Shown one piece after another: positions 45,672 through 54,159 of a stretch of DNA of 64,000 nt. The stretch comes from Gordonia sp. KTR9 (GTDB lineage: Bacteria; Actinomycetota; Actinomycetes; Mycobacteriales; Mycobacteriaceae): positions 806,001-870,000 of the forward strand of contig NC_018581.1 of assembly GCF_000143885.2 (NCBI RefSeq). Reading direction: 5' to 3'. The first letter of the stretch is position 1; each line of letters opens with the position of its first letter. The position numbers were made by a program, and so were the translations under genes. The notes under the pieces are model-generated. The model saw only the letters and a program-made list of their open reading frames with translations. It ran no database searches and was not told the DNA's origin.

Positions 45672-45804
45672 GTGCGAGCGAAGCGAGCCACGAAGGGCAT
45701 CGCAAGGCAACTCGCCGGACCCTTCGTGGCTCGTCGCTTGCGCTCCTCGCACCTCAGGGGGCAGAGGTGGGGGGTCGTCGCTTGCGCTCCTCGCACCTCA
45801 GGGA
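45667..45804. repeat. hairpin repeat with 29-bp direct copies, interrupted by the IS
   Basis: CTGAGGTGCGAGCGAAGCGAG (45667 onward) and CCACGAAGGG (45690-45699) pair with CCCTTCGTGG (45721-45730) and the following TCGTCGCTTGCG...CACCTCAGGG (45732-45760), forming a near 45-bp stem. The last 29 bases are repeated directly at 45776-45804. Further out, TCCGAAAGAACC at 43979-43990 and GGTTCTTTCGGA at 45818-45829 are exact inverted repeats flanking the IS. Confidence 0.8.
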
Positions 45805-45942
45805 CCAGGGGTTATGCGGTTCTTTCGGATAAGGGAGCTGGTGGCGCTCGCGAGCTCGCTCCTCATGGAGCGGAATTCTCTCGCGGTCCGCGGGGCCCGC
45901 CGGGCCGCAGATGGTGAGGCGGCACAAAGCTGCGTTTCGTAA

Positions 45943-46008
45943 CCGACAGACTTCAACTCGACTCCCAGACTTCGATCGAAGTCCATCGGTCGAGTTGACG
46001 TCTGTCGG
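45943..46008. other. large cruciform-type inverted repeat
   Basis: A 20-base left arm starting CCGACAGAC (45943-45962) matches the reverse complement of 45989-46008 at 19 of 20 positions, and the loop contains a second perfect palindrome ACTTCGATCGAAGT (45969-45982). No gene covers it. It lies 140 bases from the lytic transglycosylase stop. The rest of the 45805-46149 gap has no recognisable gene. Confidence 0.75.
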
Positions 46009-46149
46009 TCACGAGCCCGAGCGCCGAGCCCTGCGCATCGTCGGCGTCGACCCTGGTCATTGCTGTGCGTGACTCCGCGGGCCGCTCTGTCCCAACTCCG
46101 GAACCGCCGATCTTCCAGTCCTTCCGGACCAGGTGCGAGGAGAGCGCGA

Positions 46150-46947
46150 TCAGTACTCGCGGGCGAAACCGAGGACTTTGTCCACGTAGTCCATCGAGTT
46201 GTTGTACCGCAGCACCGCGGTCACCAGCGAGGACGAGTCCCGCAGGTCGAGGTCTTCGTCGCACAGGTAGTTCGCGGTGGTCAGCGCGGCGTCGAAGATG
46301 TTCTGCGGGTCGGACTTTCCGTCGCGATTGCCGTCGGCGGCGTACATCTTCCATGTCGACGGCAGGAACTGCATCGGGCCGACCGCGCGGTCGTAGACCG
46401 GGTCGCCGTCGAGTTGGCCGCCGTCGGTGTCACCGATGACCTGGTTGCCGGCGAGGGACCCGTCGAGGCGCGGACCGAAGATCGCACTGCGCAGCACGCC
46501 GTCGGGGTTCACGTTGCCCTGATCGGCGTGATGGGACTCGACGCGACCGATTCCGGCGATGACCTTCCAGTCGATGCCGCAGCGCGGGTGGGTGCTCGTG
46601 ACGGCCTTGGCGGCCGAGGAGTACGCGTCGTAGTTGGTGACCGGGACCGCGCCGGTCGTGACGCTCGCCGGGCGGACCGGCGGCGGTGGGGGCGTCGGCG
46701 CGATCGGGTGGGCCCGGACGGCAGGCGTCACGGCGGGTGGTGTGGTGGTGGCCTCGGTCGCGGACTGGGGCGACTGGGGCGCCGACACAGGCGTCGGGGC
46801 CAGTGTCTGACCGGAGAGCTCGGCTCCGGCCGTGGCCGCGCCGGCCAGTACGCCGACCGGCAGGAGGGCGGTGGCCCACAGCGGTGTGCGGGACCTCTTC
46901 CGTGGCTTGGAGTGCTTACCCAAAACTGATCGACCTCGCGTGTACAT
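46150..46947 (-). CDS. lytic transglycosylase (SLT-like), membrane-anchored or secreted
   Basis: 265 residues. A basic N-terminus (KHSKPRKRSRT) precedes one hydrophobic helix (PLWATALLPVGVLAGAATAG), then a Pro/Thr-rich linker (APTPPPPPVRP type) and a C-terminal murein transglycosylase domain: WKVIAGIGRVESHH with the catalytic Glu, RAVGPMQFLPSTWKMYAADGN and LCDEDLDLRD ... AVLRYNNSMDYVDKVLGFA. It cleaves peptidoglycan glycan strands outside the membrane. ATG 46947 (MYTRGRSVLGKH) chosen; ATG 46986 also in frame. Upstream (about 47005-47025) reads GTTACGACAAGATAACG on its strand, a likely promoter zone. Confidence 0.88.
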   Translation of the reverse strand: MYTRGRSVLGKHSKPRKRSRTPLWATALLPVGVLAGAATAGAELSGQTLAPTPVSAPQSPQSATEATTTPPAVTPAVRAHPIAPTPPPPPVRPASVTTGAVPVTNYDAYSSAAKAVTSTHPRCGIDWKVIAGIGRVESHHADQGNVNPDGVLRSAIFGPRLDGSLAGNQVIGDTDGGQLDGDPVYDRAVGPMQFLPSTWKMYAADGNRDGKSDPQNIFDAALTTANYLCDEDLDLRDSSSLVTAVLRYNNSMDYVDKVLGFAREY

Positions 46948-47141
46948 CTCGTGGTTCGTGCTTGCGGAACCGAGCCGACCGTACACGCGGCCGTGAGCAA
47001 AGCGTTATCTTGTCGTAACCGAATCAGGTCTGTACGGGACGACGTTTTCGTGTTTTTGCAGGTGAGGCCCGAAGCTCGAACGCGCCTGTGAAACGGCCCA
47101 CACGATGGTTGATGGCGGGACGATCGGGGCAGCGGCCGGGG

Positions 47142-48452
47142 TCAGTTCGGGCGCAGCATCGACAGGGTGCTGCCCTCGCTGACGACGATGTATCCGTCGA
47201 CCACCCGGACGAGACCGGGGGAGGACAGACCGCGTTCCCACGCCGCGGTGTTGCCCGGGGTGAGTCCGGTCAGCAGCCCCTGATTGACAAGGACCATGGT
47301 GGTGCCGCTGGACCCGACACACCGCGGATTGGCGAGGATCGGTTGCTGCGGACCGGGCGGGGGCCCGCTGCCGACGTGTGCGCCGTCGGCGAGCGCGTAC
47401 GTCGTCCGTGAACCATCGAGGCGGCCGAAGTTGACGAGGGAGCCACAGGCGACGGCATTGGCCTTGGACAGTTCGCCGTCGCGGATCTGCCACAGCGCCC
47501 CCGCTTGCGCGGGATCGCGGACCTCGTACTGTCCCTCGGCGGCGAACACCCGGTTCGCGGCGTTCAGGACGGGCAGGGTCGACGGTCCCGGCAGCACGCG
47601 CAGGCCGTCGGCCTCCGCGACCGGATCGGCGTCGACCCGCCCGTTGACGGTGGCGTAGGTGACTACCTTCTCCTCGCCGTAGGCCTGGTGGTCGACGGTC
47701 ACTCCGGTCGGGTAGAGCTTGATCGCGCACTGGTCGCAACCGATGCGGTCCTCCCCGGTCGCCGGGTTGACCAGGTGCTGGCTGGCATCGGCGGTCTTGA
47801 TGACGACGATGTCGCCGGAGACGTCGATGCCGACGACCGGTGCCGCGAAGGTCCGTGCCCAGATGTTGTTGCCGGCCGGCGTGTTCAGCGTGACCTGGTG
47901 CCCGACCCGGTTGACGCGCAGGAAGTCGGTGCCGAGACCCTCGACCGCCTTGGTGTCCAGATACTCCGCGGTGCGGGTCGGGACCCCGTCGTCGTCGACG
48001 AGGTAGAAACCGTCGTCGAGCGGGGTGCCCAGCTGTACCGCGCAACCGACCTGGCCCGCCTCGTTGACCGCGCAGTCGCCCTGCCCCGCGTTGATGGGGC
48101 TGTCCCACAGCAGTTTTCCGGTACGCCGGTCCACCATCACGAACGAGCGTCCCAATCCGGACGGATACGTGATGAGCCAACCCTCGTCGGAGGTGTCGGC
48201 GACCTCGATGGTGACCTCACCGACGTAGTCGGGCAGGTCCTCCTGGCCGACGATCGTCCAGGCGGTCCCCGGCTCACGTTCGTATCCGCGCAGCTCGCCG
48301 TAGGCGTACTCACCGTCGTCGGTCCGGGCGTCACCGCTCGCGAGCACCACGCCACCGGTCACGACCAGCGCGGCGCACAGGACGAAGACGATGGTCCCGA
48401 TGCCGAACGGCAGACGCGCGGACAGGGCCCGGACGCGAGGGCGAGAGGACAT
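47142..48452 (-). CDS. membrane-anchored PQQ-type beta-propeller protein
   Basis: 436 residues: cytoplasmic basic start, one TM helix (IGTIVFVLCAALVVTGGVVLA, about 17-38), and a large extracytoplasmic domain of repeating strands (FVMVDRRTGKLLWDSPI, QHLVNPATGEDRIG, YIVVSEGSTLSML) typical of PQQ-like/quinoprotein-type propellers. No cofactor residues can be assigned. Four Cys in the first half (GDCAVNEAGQVGCAV, IGCDQCAIK) may form disulfides. Such proteins are common in Gordonia/Mycobacterium with no known role. Confidence 0.8.
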   Translation of the reverse strand: MSSRPRVRALSARLPFGIGTIVFVLCAALVVTGGVVLASGDARTDDGEYAYGELRGYEREPGTAWTIVGQEDLPDYVGEVTIEVADTSDEGWLITYPSGLGRSFVMVDRRTGKLLWDSPINAGQGDCAVNEAGQVGCAVQLGTPLDDGFYLVDDDGVPTRTAEYLDTKAVEGLGTDFLRVNRVGHQVTLNTPAGNNIWARTFAAPVVGIDVSGDIVVIKTADASQHLVNPATGEDRIGCDQCAIKLYPTGVTVDHQAYGEEKVVTYATVNGRVDADPVAEADGLRVLPGPSTLPVLNAANRVFAAEGQYEVRDPAQAGALWQIRDGELSKANAVACGSLVNFGRLDGSRTTYALADGAHVGSGPPPGPQQPILANPRCVGSSGTTMVLVNQGLLTGLTPGNTAAWERGLSSPGLVRVVDGYIVVSEGSTLSMLRPN

Positions 48453-48568
48453 GGGTAAGAGTCAACCATGACGGCGGTGGCCGCTACGGAGTCGGGATCC
48501 GGACGGCGGAGCAGGAAATCCGCCGGTCGGGTCACGGTTTTCGCCTCGCGAGATGCTGAACTGTTCCC

Positions 48569-49042
48569 ATGGACCTGCTGCGCGAGGTGTTGGTGACCCT
48601 GACGATCGTGACCACCGGGCTCAGCGCCGGTGTGCTGGCGGGATTCGGCTACGCCGTGATCCCGGGTCTGACCCGGGCCGGCGCCGACGTCGCGGTCGCG
48701 GCCATGCAACGGATGAACAGCGCCATCCTCAACCCGCTCTTCGCGGTGATCTTCGGCGGCGGTCTGCTGTTCGGCGCGCTGACCGTCTGGCTCGGTTGGG
48801 GTTCGGGTCTCCGGTGGTGGGCCTTCGCCGCAACGGTCCTCACCGCGCTCGGCATCGTGATCACGATGGTCGTCAACGTCCCCGCCAACGACCGCCTCGA
48901 CGCCGCGGGCGATGTCCGCGGAGACGAGGCGGAGAGGGTCTGGTCGCGGTTCACCGCCGTCTGGGTGCCGTGGAACGTCGTGCGCTCCCTGCTGACCGCC
49001 GCAGCGATGGTGGTGCTGATCGTCGGGCTGTTGGTGGGCTGA
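48569..49042 (+). CDS. DUF1772 membrane protein
   Basis: 157 residues with four TM helices and the DUF1772 signature: GVLAGFGYAVIPGL, AMQRMNSAILNPLF, NVPANDRLDAAGD, and the late WSRFTAVWVPWNVVRSLLTAAA. Some fungal relatives are anthrone oxygenases, but bacterial members are uncharacterised. ATG at 48569. Convergent with the VOC/ECF operon. Confidence 0.88.
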   Translation: MDLLREVLVTLTIVTTGLSAGVLAGFGYAVIPGLTRAGADVAVAAMQRMNSAILNPLFAVIFGGGLLFGALTVWLGWGSGLRWWAFAATVLTALGIVITMVVNVPANDRLDAAGDVRGDEAERVWSRFTAVWVPWNVVRSLLTAAAMVVLIVGLLVG

Positions 49043-49076
49043 TGCCGTGTTGCTTCCTGCGCGTGCGGGTGGGTGT

Positions 49077-50408
49077 TCAGAACAACTGACCGAGGTAGAA
49101 CTGCCCGCCCTGGTCGTCGGCGCATCGCGCGGAGACGCCGTACGGGGCGGTGCTCGGTTCCTCCAGTACCGTCCCGCCCGCGGCGCGGACGCGCTCGACC
49201 GCGGCGACGACGTCGTCGGTCGTCCACATCGGCACGGCGACCGGGCGGTCCGCGCCGCCCGCGAGACCGATCTGCGGTCGGGAGTCGTCGACCTCCCAGC
49301 CGTCGTCGACGCGACCGCCGTGGAACGTCCAGCCGAGCACCGAACCGTAGAATTCGCGGAACCGTCCGCTGTCGGGCGTCAGCACCGTCAGGTAGGTCAT
49401 GGCTCCGGGTGCGCGCGGGTGCGCCTCCGGCCGGGTGTCCTCCGGGTCGGAGGCGAAGACCGCGAATCGGACGCCCTGATCATCGACGGCGTCGACGACG
49501 CGGTGTCCGTCGGGACTGGAACCGAACGTCCCCTGTCCGCCGGCCGCGACGATGCGCTCGTGGGCGGCCTCGAGGTCGTCGACGGCGTACGCGCAGAACA
49601 TCGTCGGGGCGCCCGGGGTCTCGAAGATGCCGAGGCGATGACCGACGTTGACGACGCGCCGTCCCTGTGAGTCGAACTCCCAGCCGAGGACGTCGCCGTA
49701 GAAGCGTCGGGCACGGGCGGCGTCGGGCGTGTTCAGGGACATGAAGCCCACGTCGCCCTGGCGGATCACCGCGGGGGTCGTGGTCTTCGACGGCCCGCTC
49801 AGCATCCAGCGGTGCCCGAACGGGTCGACGACGACCGCGGTGCGGGTGCCGTGGGCTTCGTACGGCTCGCGGGTCACCGCGGCTCCGGCGCGGGCGGCGC
49901 TCGAGACCGCATCGTCGGTGTCGTCGACGGCGACCATCAGGCTGACCGAGACCTGCCCGGGGGCGGGCGCGCGGAGTCCGAGATCGGGGAATTCGGCGGC
50001 GAGATAGACCGCGCCGCCGCCCAATTCGAGTTCGGCGTGGCCGATCACGCCGTCGGCCATGACGATCGGTTCGCCGCGCAAACGTGCGCCGAACGCGTCG
50101 ACGTACCAGTCGATCGCGGCCTGCGGTTCGGCCACGACGAGATACGGGAGGGCGCCGGGGCGTTCCACCACCGGTTCTCCTCGGGAGGGCGCAGCGGACG
50201 GGGCGGTCTCCGATGCATCGAGTTGTGTAGCGGTGGCCATGACGACTCCTTCGGGTAGGTTCGCGCCGCGCTCGAGGCGATCACGCAGCGCGGCGGCGAA
50301 ATCGCGGTCGGGACGAACGGGATCGTCGAAGCCCGGCGTGTGCGCCGCGTTCAGGACGTGGAGCGGATCTCGCGTCGCGTCGAAGCGCGAGCTGTTCCGG
50401 GTACTCAT
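49077..50408 (-). CDS. three-domain VOC (glyoxalase/bleomycin-resistance) protein
   Basis: 443 residues. After a 60-residue N-terminal segment there are three VOC modules: about 80-190 (PYLVVAEPQAAIDWYVDAFGA, ending DPFGHRWML), 205-315 (VGFMSLNTPDAARARRFYGDVLGWEF) and 325-440 (MTYLTVLTPDSGRFREFYGSVLGWTF). VOC proteins bind metals or small molecules. ATG 50408 has a GGAGGT ribosome-binding site and overlaps the sigma gene's stop (ATGA), so it is co-translated with an ECF sigma factor. Ligand unknown. Confidence 0.88.
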   Translation of the reverse strand: MSTRNSSRFDATRDPLHVLNAAHTPGFDDPVRPDRDFAAALRDRLERGANLPEGVVMATATQLDASETAPSAAPSRGEPVVERPGALPYLVVAEPQAAIDWYVDAFGARLRGEPIVMADGVIGHAELELGGGAVYLAAEFPDLGLRAPAPGQVSVSLMVAVDDTDDAVSSAARAGAAVTREPYEAHGTRTAVVVDPFGHRWMLSGPSKTTTPAVIRQGDVGFMSLNTPDAARARRFYGDVLGWEFDSQGRRVVNVGHRLGIFETPGAPTMFCAYAVDDLEAAHERIVAAGGQGTFGSSPDGHRVVDAVDDQGVRFAVFASDPEDTRPEAHPRAPGAMTYLTVLTPDSGRFREFYGSVLGWTFHGGRVDDGWEVDDSRPQIGLAGGADRPVAVPMWTTDDVVAAVERVRAAGGTVLEEPSTAPYGVSARCADDQGGQFYLGQLF

Positions 50409-50944
50409 GCGTGACCTCCTCTCCCGCTGGGCTGGGGTTGTGTTTCGGGGTAGGCGGCACGGAACGCGCGCTTGGCCCTGGTGAGAAGTGCCTCGGTCGC
50501 GCCGACCGTGCGGCCCAGGATCTCCGCGCACTCGCCGACGGGGAGATCGTCGACGTAGCGCAGCGTCAGCACCGAACGGTGGACCGGCGACAGCTGGCCC
50601 AGGGTGTGATGGGCGACCATCCGGTCGAGTTCGGTGTCCCACGGATCGTTGCCGCGGTCGGGTGGATTCTCGACGGGCTCCGGGGTGCGCTGTGCGCGTC
50701 GCCAGTGATCGGCGAGCTTGTGCCGGGCGATCCCGATCAGCCACCCGGTGGTCGGTTCGGTGTCGCGTCGTCGTCGGACGGAGTCCATCGCGGCCAGGAA
50801 GGTCTCCGAGGTGACGTCCTCGGCGGTGCGACGATCCGGGCAGCGGCGCACGACGAAGCCGTACACCTCTGGCAGTGCCTGGTCATAGACTGCCAGCAAT
50901 CCCTCTGGTCCCCGGGTCGAAGAAACCGGTTGGTCGCTGCTCAC
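50405..50944 (-). CDS. ECF-type RNA polymerase sigma factor
   Basis: 179 residues with sigma-70 region 2 (LLAVYDQALPEVYGFVVRRC, AEDVTSETFLAAMDSV, GWLIGIARHKLADHWRR) and region 4 (LSPVHRSVLTLRYVDDLPVGECAEILGRTVGATEALLTRAKRAF shortened here by eye). No anti-sigma gene is adjacent; instead it is coupled to the VOC protein. GTG at 50944 chosen as the first start giving region 2 in full; the longer frame overlaps the hydrolase gene. Its regulon and signal are unknown. Confidence 0.87.
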   Translation of the reverse strand: MSSDQPVSSTRGPEGLLAVYDQALPEVYGFVVRRCPDRRTAEDVTSETFLAAMDSVRRRRDTEPTTGWLIGIARHKLADHWRRAQRTPEPVENPPDRGNDPWDTELDRMVAHHTLGQLSPVHRSVLTLRYVDDLPVGECAEILGRTVGATEALLTRAKRAFRAAYPETQPQPSGRGGHA

Positions 50945-51014
50945 ACCTTCATCGTCGTGGCTGGACGCGTCAATCCGACGGGTGTGGAGGAAATTTCCTT
51001 CGCGGGACGGACAG

Positions 51015-51914
51015 TCAGGGCGACGTGAGGTCCCCGACGGTGAGCTCGACGATCTGGTCGGCCACGGCCCGCGGCTGGTCGAGCGACACGAAGGTCCGTG
51101 CGTCGGGGACCTCGACGAACCGCGCCCCGCCCGGGAAGGCAGCGGCCAGCCGGCGTCCGTGCGCCGGGGTGAAGCATCGGTCGTCGCGTCCCCAGACCAG
51201 GCGGACCGGAAGGTCGACACCGGACATCCGTGGGGTGATCGTCGCCAGTTCGGCCGGACTGATGCCTCGGAGGAACGCGATGAAGTCGTCGCGGATGCGC
51301 GCATCGGTCTGCAGAGGCTCGAAGACCGAGCCGGTGAGTTCGGGGTCCGGGTCGTTGAGCAGCAGGCCGACCCCGAGTGCGGAATGGCGCAGTGCGCGCA
51401 GTCGCATCGCCTCGGCCAGAGGCTTCAGCAGCCAACGGTGCTTCATCAGTGCGAAGTACAGTCGGAACGGCTGGGGTGGGAACAGATCGAACGCATCGCA
51501 GTTGGTGAACACCAACCGGCTGACGAATCGCGGGTCGTCGTCGAGCGCGAACTGGGTGATGGCGCCGCCGGAGTCGTTGGCCACGAGTGTCGCGGCGGAC
51601 AGGCCGAACCGGTCGACGAACTCACGCAGGAGCCGGCCCATCCCGCGCGGCGAGCGGTCCGCCCCGGGCCCGAGCGGAATGCGATGGGAGCCCAGGGGCA
51701 TGAGCGGGACCAGGCACCTGAACCCGCGTTCGGCGAGCAGGAGTGCGGTCGGTTCCCACAGGCGATGGTCGACGACGGCGCCGTGGACGAAGACGATCGG
51801 CGGATGCGCGGACTCCGCGGGCCCGTATGTGGCGTACTCGAGGACGCCGGAGGGCAGTTCGACGCTCGGAAGTGTGGTGGGTGGGGGTGTGGCCGCCTGC
51901 GGTGCAGTTGCCAT
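51015..51914 (-). CDS. alpha/beta-fold hydrolase
   Basis: 299 residues: PIVFVHGAVVDHRLWEP (oxyanion HG), ATLVANDSGGAITQFAL, where the nucleophile elbow reads NDSGGA rather than the usual GxSxG, LPVRLVWGRDDRCFTP (acid) and DARTFVSLDQP, with no obvious His in the usual GHF position. The unusual elbow and the lack of a clear C-terminal His leave the catalytic triad uncertain. ATG 51914 (MATAPQAATPPP) chosen. Divergent from the TetR gene 51984, which probably represses it. Confidence 0.85.
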   Translation of the reverse strand: MATAPQAATPPPTTLPSVELPSGVLEYATYGPAESAHPPIVFVHGAVVDHRLWEPTALLLAERGFRCLVPLMPLGSHRIPLGPGADRSPRGMGRLLREFVDRFGLSAATLVANDSGGAITQFALDDDPRFVSRLVFTNCDAFDLFPPQPFRLYFALMKHRWLLKPLAEAMRLRALRHSALGVGLLLNDPDPELTGSVFEPLQTDARIRDDFIAFLRGISPAELATITPRMSGVDLPVRLVWGRDDRCFTPAHGRRLAAAFPGGARFVEVPDARTFVSLDQPRAVADQIVELTVGDLTSP

Positions 51915-51942
51915 GGTGAGACCCGCTTCTCGTAGACTCGGA

Positions 51943-51990
51943 TAACTTACGAACACTGAGTATGAAAGTTACGTGCAAGCTGTATGAAAG
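51943..51990. promoter_or_regulatory. operator candidates between hydrolase and TetR genes
   Basis: TAACTT (51943-51948) and AAGTTA (51966-51971) form an inverted repeat, and GTATGAAAGT occurs twice, at 51960-51969 and 51982-51991, the second overlapping the TetR start codon. The gap between the two genes is only 69 bases, so these elements must overlap both promoters. Confidence 0.5.
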
Positions 51991-52586
51991 TCAATCGTCG
52001 TACCCAGGCGGAGCGGACCGCGGCCACCCGCGCGGCGCTGATCGCCGCCGGACGCAAGCTCTTCGGTGAGCGCGGTTTCGCCGACGTGGGCACCCAGGAA
52101 ATCGTCGCCGAGGCGGGTGTCACGCGCGGTGCGCTCTATCACCAGTTCGACGACAAGAAGGGGCTCTTCGTCGCCGTCTACGACGACGTGGAGCAGTCGA
52201 TCGTCGCGCAGATCGCCGCGGACGTCGGCGAACGGGCCGGTGACGATCCGCTCGCCGCCCTGAAGTCGGGCATGCGCCTCTTCCTGCGGCTGTGTACCGA
52301 GCCGGAAGTGCACCGCATCACTCTGGTCGAGGCGCCGTCGGTGCTGGGTTGGAGCGAATGGCGTGCTCGCGGTGAAGAATTCGGCTTCGCACTCGTCGAG
52401 GGTCTGATCGCGGCGGCGATCGCGACGGGGCAGGCGGTCGAGCAGCCCACCCGCCCGCTGGCCCATGTCGCGATCGGCGCCCTCGACGAGGCGGCGCTCT
52501 ACGTCGCCGCCGCCGACGATCGCGAGGCCGCCACCGATCAGGTGGCCGCCGTCCTCGAGCGGATCGTCGACTCCTTCGCGACCTAG
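51984..52586 (+). CDS. TetR-family transcriptional regulator
   Basis: 200 residues. N-terminal RTQAERTAATRAALIAAGRKLFGERGFADVG... with helix-turn-helix TQEIVAEAGVTRGALYHQFDDKKGLFVAVY. The C-terminal domain (LFLRLCTEPEVHRITLVEAPSVLGW) is typical of the TetR_C group found next to hydrolases. ATG 51984. Divergent from the hydrolase; convergent with betA, 7 bases from its stop, so it is not obviously BetI. Confidence 0.9.
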   Translation: MKVNRRTQAERTAATRAALIAAGRKLFGERGFADVGTQEIVAEAGVTRGALYHQFDDKKGLFVAVYDDVEQSIVAQIAADVGERAGDDPLAALKSGMRLFLRLCTEPEVHRITLVEAPSVLGWSEWRARGEEFGFALVEGLIAAAIATGQAVEQPTRPLAHVAIGALDEAALYVAAADDREAATDQVAAVLERIVDSFAT

Positions 52587-52593
52587 TTCTGCG

Positions 52594-54159
52594 TCAGTTG
52601 TCCGCGCGCACCAGCTCGGCGCAGCGCTCGCCGACGAGCATGACGGTGAGGTTCGGGTTCACCGTGGTGTGCTCGGGAAACACCGACGCGTCGGCCACGC
52701 GCAGGCCCGCAACGCCTTTCACGCGCAGCTCGGGGTCCAGCGGCGACAGCTCGTCGTCGGGCGGGCCCATCCGCACGGTGCCCACCGGGTGGTAGACGGT
52801 GTTGTGCGTCCGGGTGATGTAGTCGGCCAGTTCGGCGTCGCTCGTCGTGGCGGGACCGGGATACAGTTCGCGCGCGATCCACGACGCCAACGGTTCGGCC
52901 GCGGCGATCTCGCGGGCCGTCCGCAGGCCGGCGATCATGATCCGCATGTCGTAGCCCTCGACGTCGGTGAAGTACCGGGGGTCCACCCGCGGCTTGTCGC
53001 GAAAGTCGCGGGAGCGCAACGCAACCGTGCCCCGTGACCGGGCGTGCGTCACGTTCGGCGTCAGACAGAAGGTGTTGTCACTGGTCGGGTAGCCCTGCCG
53101 AAGTGTGTGCATGTCGAAGGGCACACTGCCGTAGTGCATCATCAGGTCCGGCCGGGTCAGGCCCTCGTCGATGGTGGTGAAGACGCCCGCCTCCCACCAC
53201 TGGGTCGACTCGCGTGTCATGGGCTTCGTGGTCTCGAACCCGATGACCCCCTCGGGATGGTCCTGGAGGTGTTCACCGACCCCCGGTGCGTCGACGAGAG
53301 CCTCGATCTCGTGCTCGCGCAGGTCGTCGGCCGGCCCGATTCCGGAGAGCATCAGCAACTTCGGAGAATCGATCGCGCCCGTCGAGACGATGACCTCACC
53401 CCGGGCCTCGATCCGTGTGGTGCGACCGAAGGCGTTGTCGGTGATGTCCACGCCCACGGCGCGCAGCTCGCCGTCGACCCTCTCGATGACCACGCGCTTG
53501 GCCCATGATCCGGTACGGACGGTGAGATTCGGGCGGTCGAGGTGCGGATGCAGATAGCTCACCGACGACGAGGCGCGCACTCCGTCGGGCCGTCGGTTGA
53601 TCTGGAAGAAGTTGGCGCCGTTGACGATCGTGGTGTCGCTGTTGAACTCGACACGGGGGATGCCGACCGACTCGCACGCATCGAGCAGGGCGAGGGCGCA
53701 CGGGTCCTTCGGCGGCACGCTCATGACGTGGACGGGTCCGCTGCGACCGTGGTGTGCGCCCGGCGCGTCGTTGGTCTCGATCTGCGGATAGAGCCGGTAC
53801 AGCTCCGCCGAACCCCACCCGGCGCAACCGAAGTCGCGTTCCCAGGAGTCGAGGTCTTCCCGCGGGGCCCAGAAGGCGATGCAGCTGTTGTGCGAACTGC
53901 ACCCGCCGAGGACCTTGGCACGGGCGTGCCGCATGAAGTCGTTGCCGTTCTCCTGCGGCTCGATGGGGTAGTCCCAGTCGTAACCGGATTCGAGGAGATC
54001 CATCCATCGGTCGAGTCGCAGGATCGCGTCGTCGCCGACATCGGAGGGGCCCGCCTCCAGCAGGCACACCGAGATCGATGGGTCCTCCGACAGCCGCGAC
54101 GCGATCACGGCACCCGCCGAGCCGCCGCCGACGACCACGTGGTCGTAGGTCTCGCTCAT
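52594..54159 (-). CDS. betA: choline dehydrogenase (GMC oxidoreductase)
   Basis: 521-residue FAD enzyme oxidising choline to betaine aldehyde. GMC landmarks: YDHVVVGGGSAGAVIASRL (FAD-binding GxGxxG variant), LLEAGP, AKVLGGCSSHNSCIAF, GAIDSPKLLMLSGIGP, and C-terminal HNTVYHPVGTVRMG and VNPNLTVMLVGERCAEL. The catalytic His lies in YHPVGT. Third gene of the bet operon; its ATG overlaps the betB stop (ATGA). ATG 54159 is chosen because the FAD motif follows at once; the upstream open frame is the shadow of betB. Confidence 0.92.
   Translation of the reverse strand: MSETYDHVVVGGGSAGAVIASRLSEDPSISVCLLEAGPSDVGDDAILRLDRWMDLLESGYDWDYPIEPQENGNDFMRHARAKVLGGCSSHNSCIAFWAPREDLDSWERDFGCAGWGSAELYRLYPQIETNDAPGAHHGRSGPVHVMSVPPKDPCALALLDACESVGIPRVEFNSDTTIVNGANFFQINRRPDGVRASSSVSYLHPHLDRPNLTVRTGSWAKRVVIERVDGELRAVGVDITDNAFGRTTRIEARGEVIVSTGAIDSPKLLMLSGIGPADDLREHEIEALVDAPGVGEHLQDHPEGVIGFETTKPMTRESTQWWEAGVFTTIDEGLTRPDLMMHYGSVPFDMHTLRQGYPTSDNTFCLTPNVTHARSRGTVALRSRDFRDKPRVDPRYFTDVEGYDMRIMIAGLRTAREIAAAEPLASWIARELYPGPATTSDAELADYITRTHNTVYHPVGTVRMGPPDDELSPLDPELRVKGVAGLRVADASVFPEHTTVNPNLTVMLVGERCAELVRADN

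Noticed and set aside
45930..46010. tRNA-like fold
   Set aside because: The inverted repeat is not a cloverleaf and has no T-loop GTTC or CCA end.
51984..52586. TetR as BetI
   Set aside because: It is divergent from a hydrolase with shared operator-like repeats and convergent with betA; no BetI-like features were recognised.
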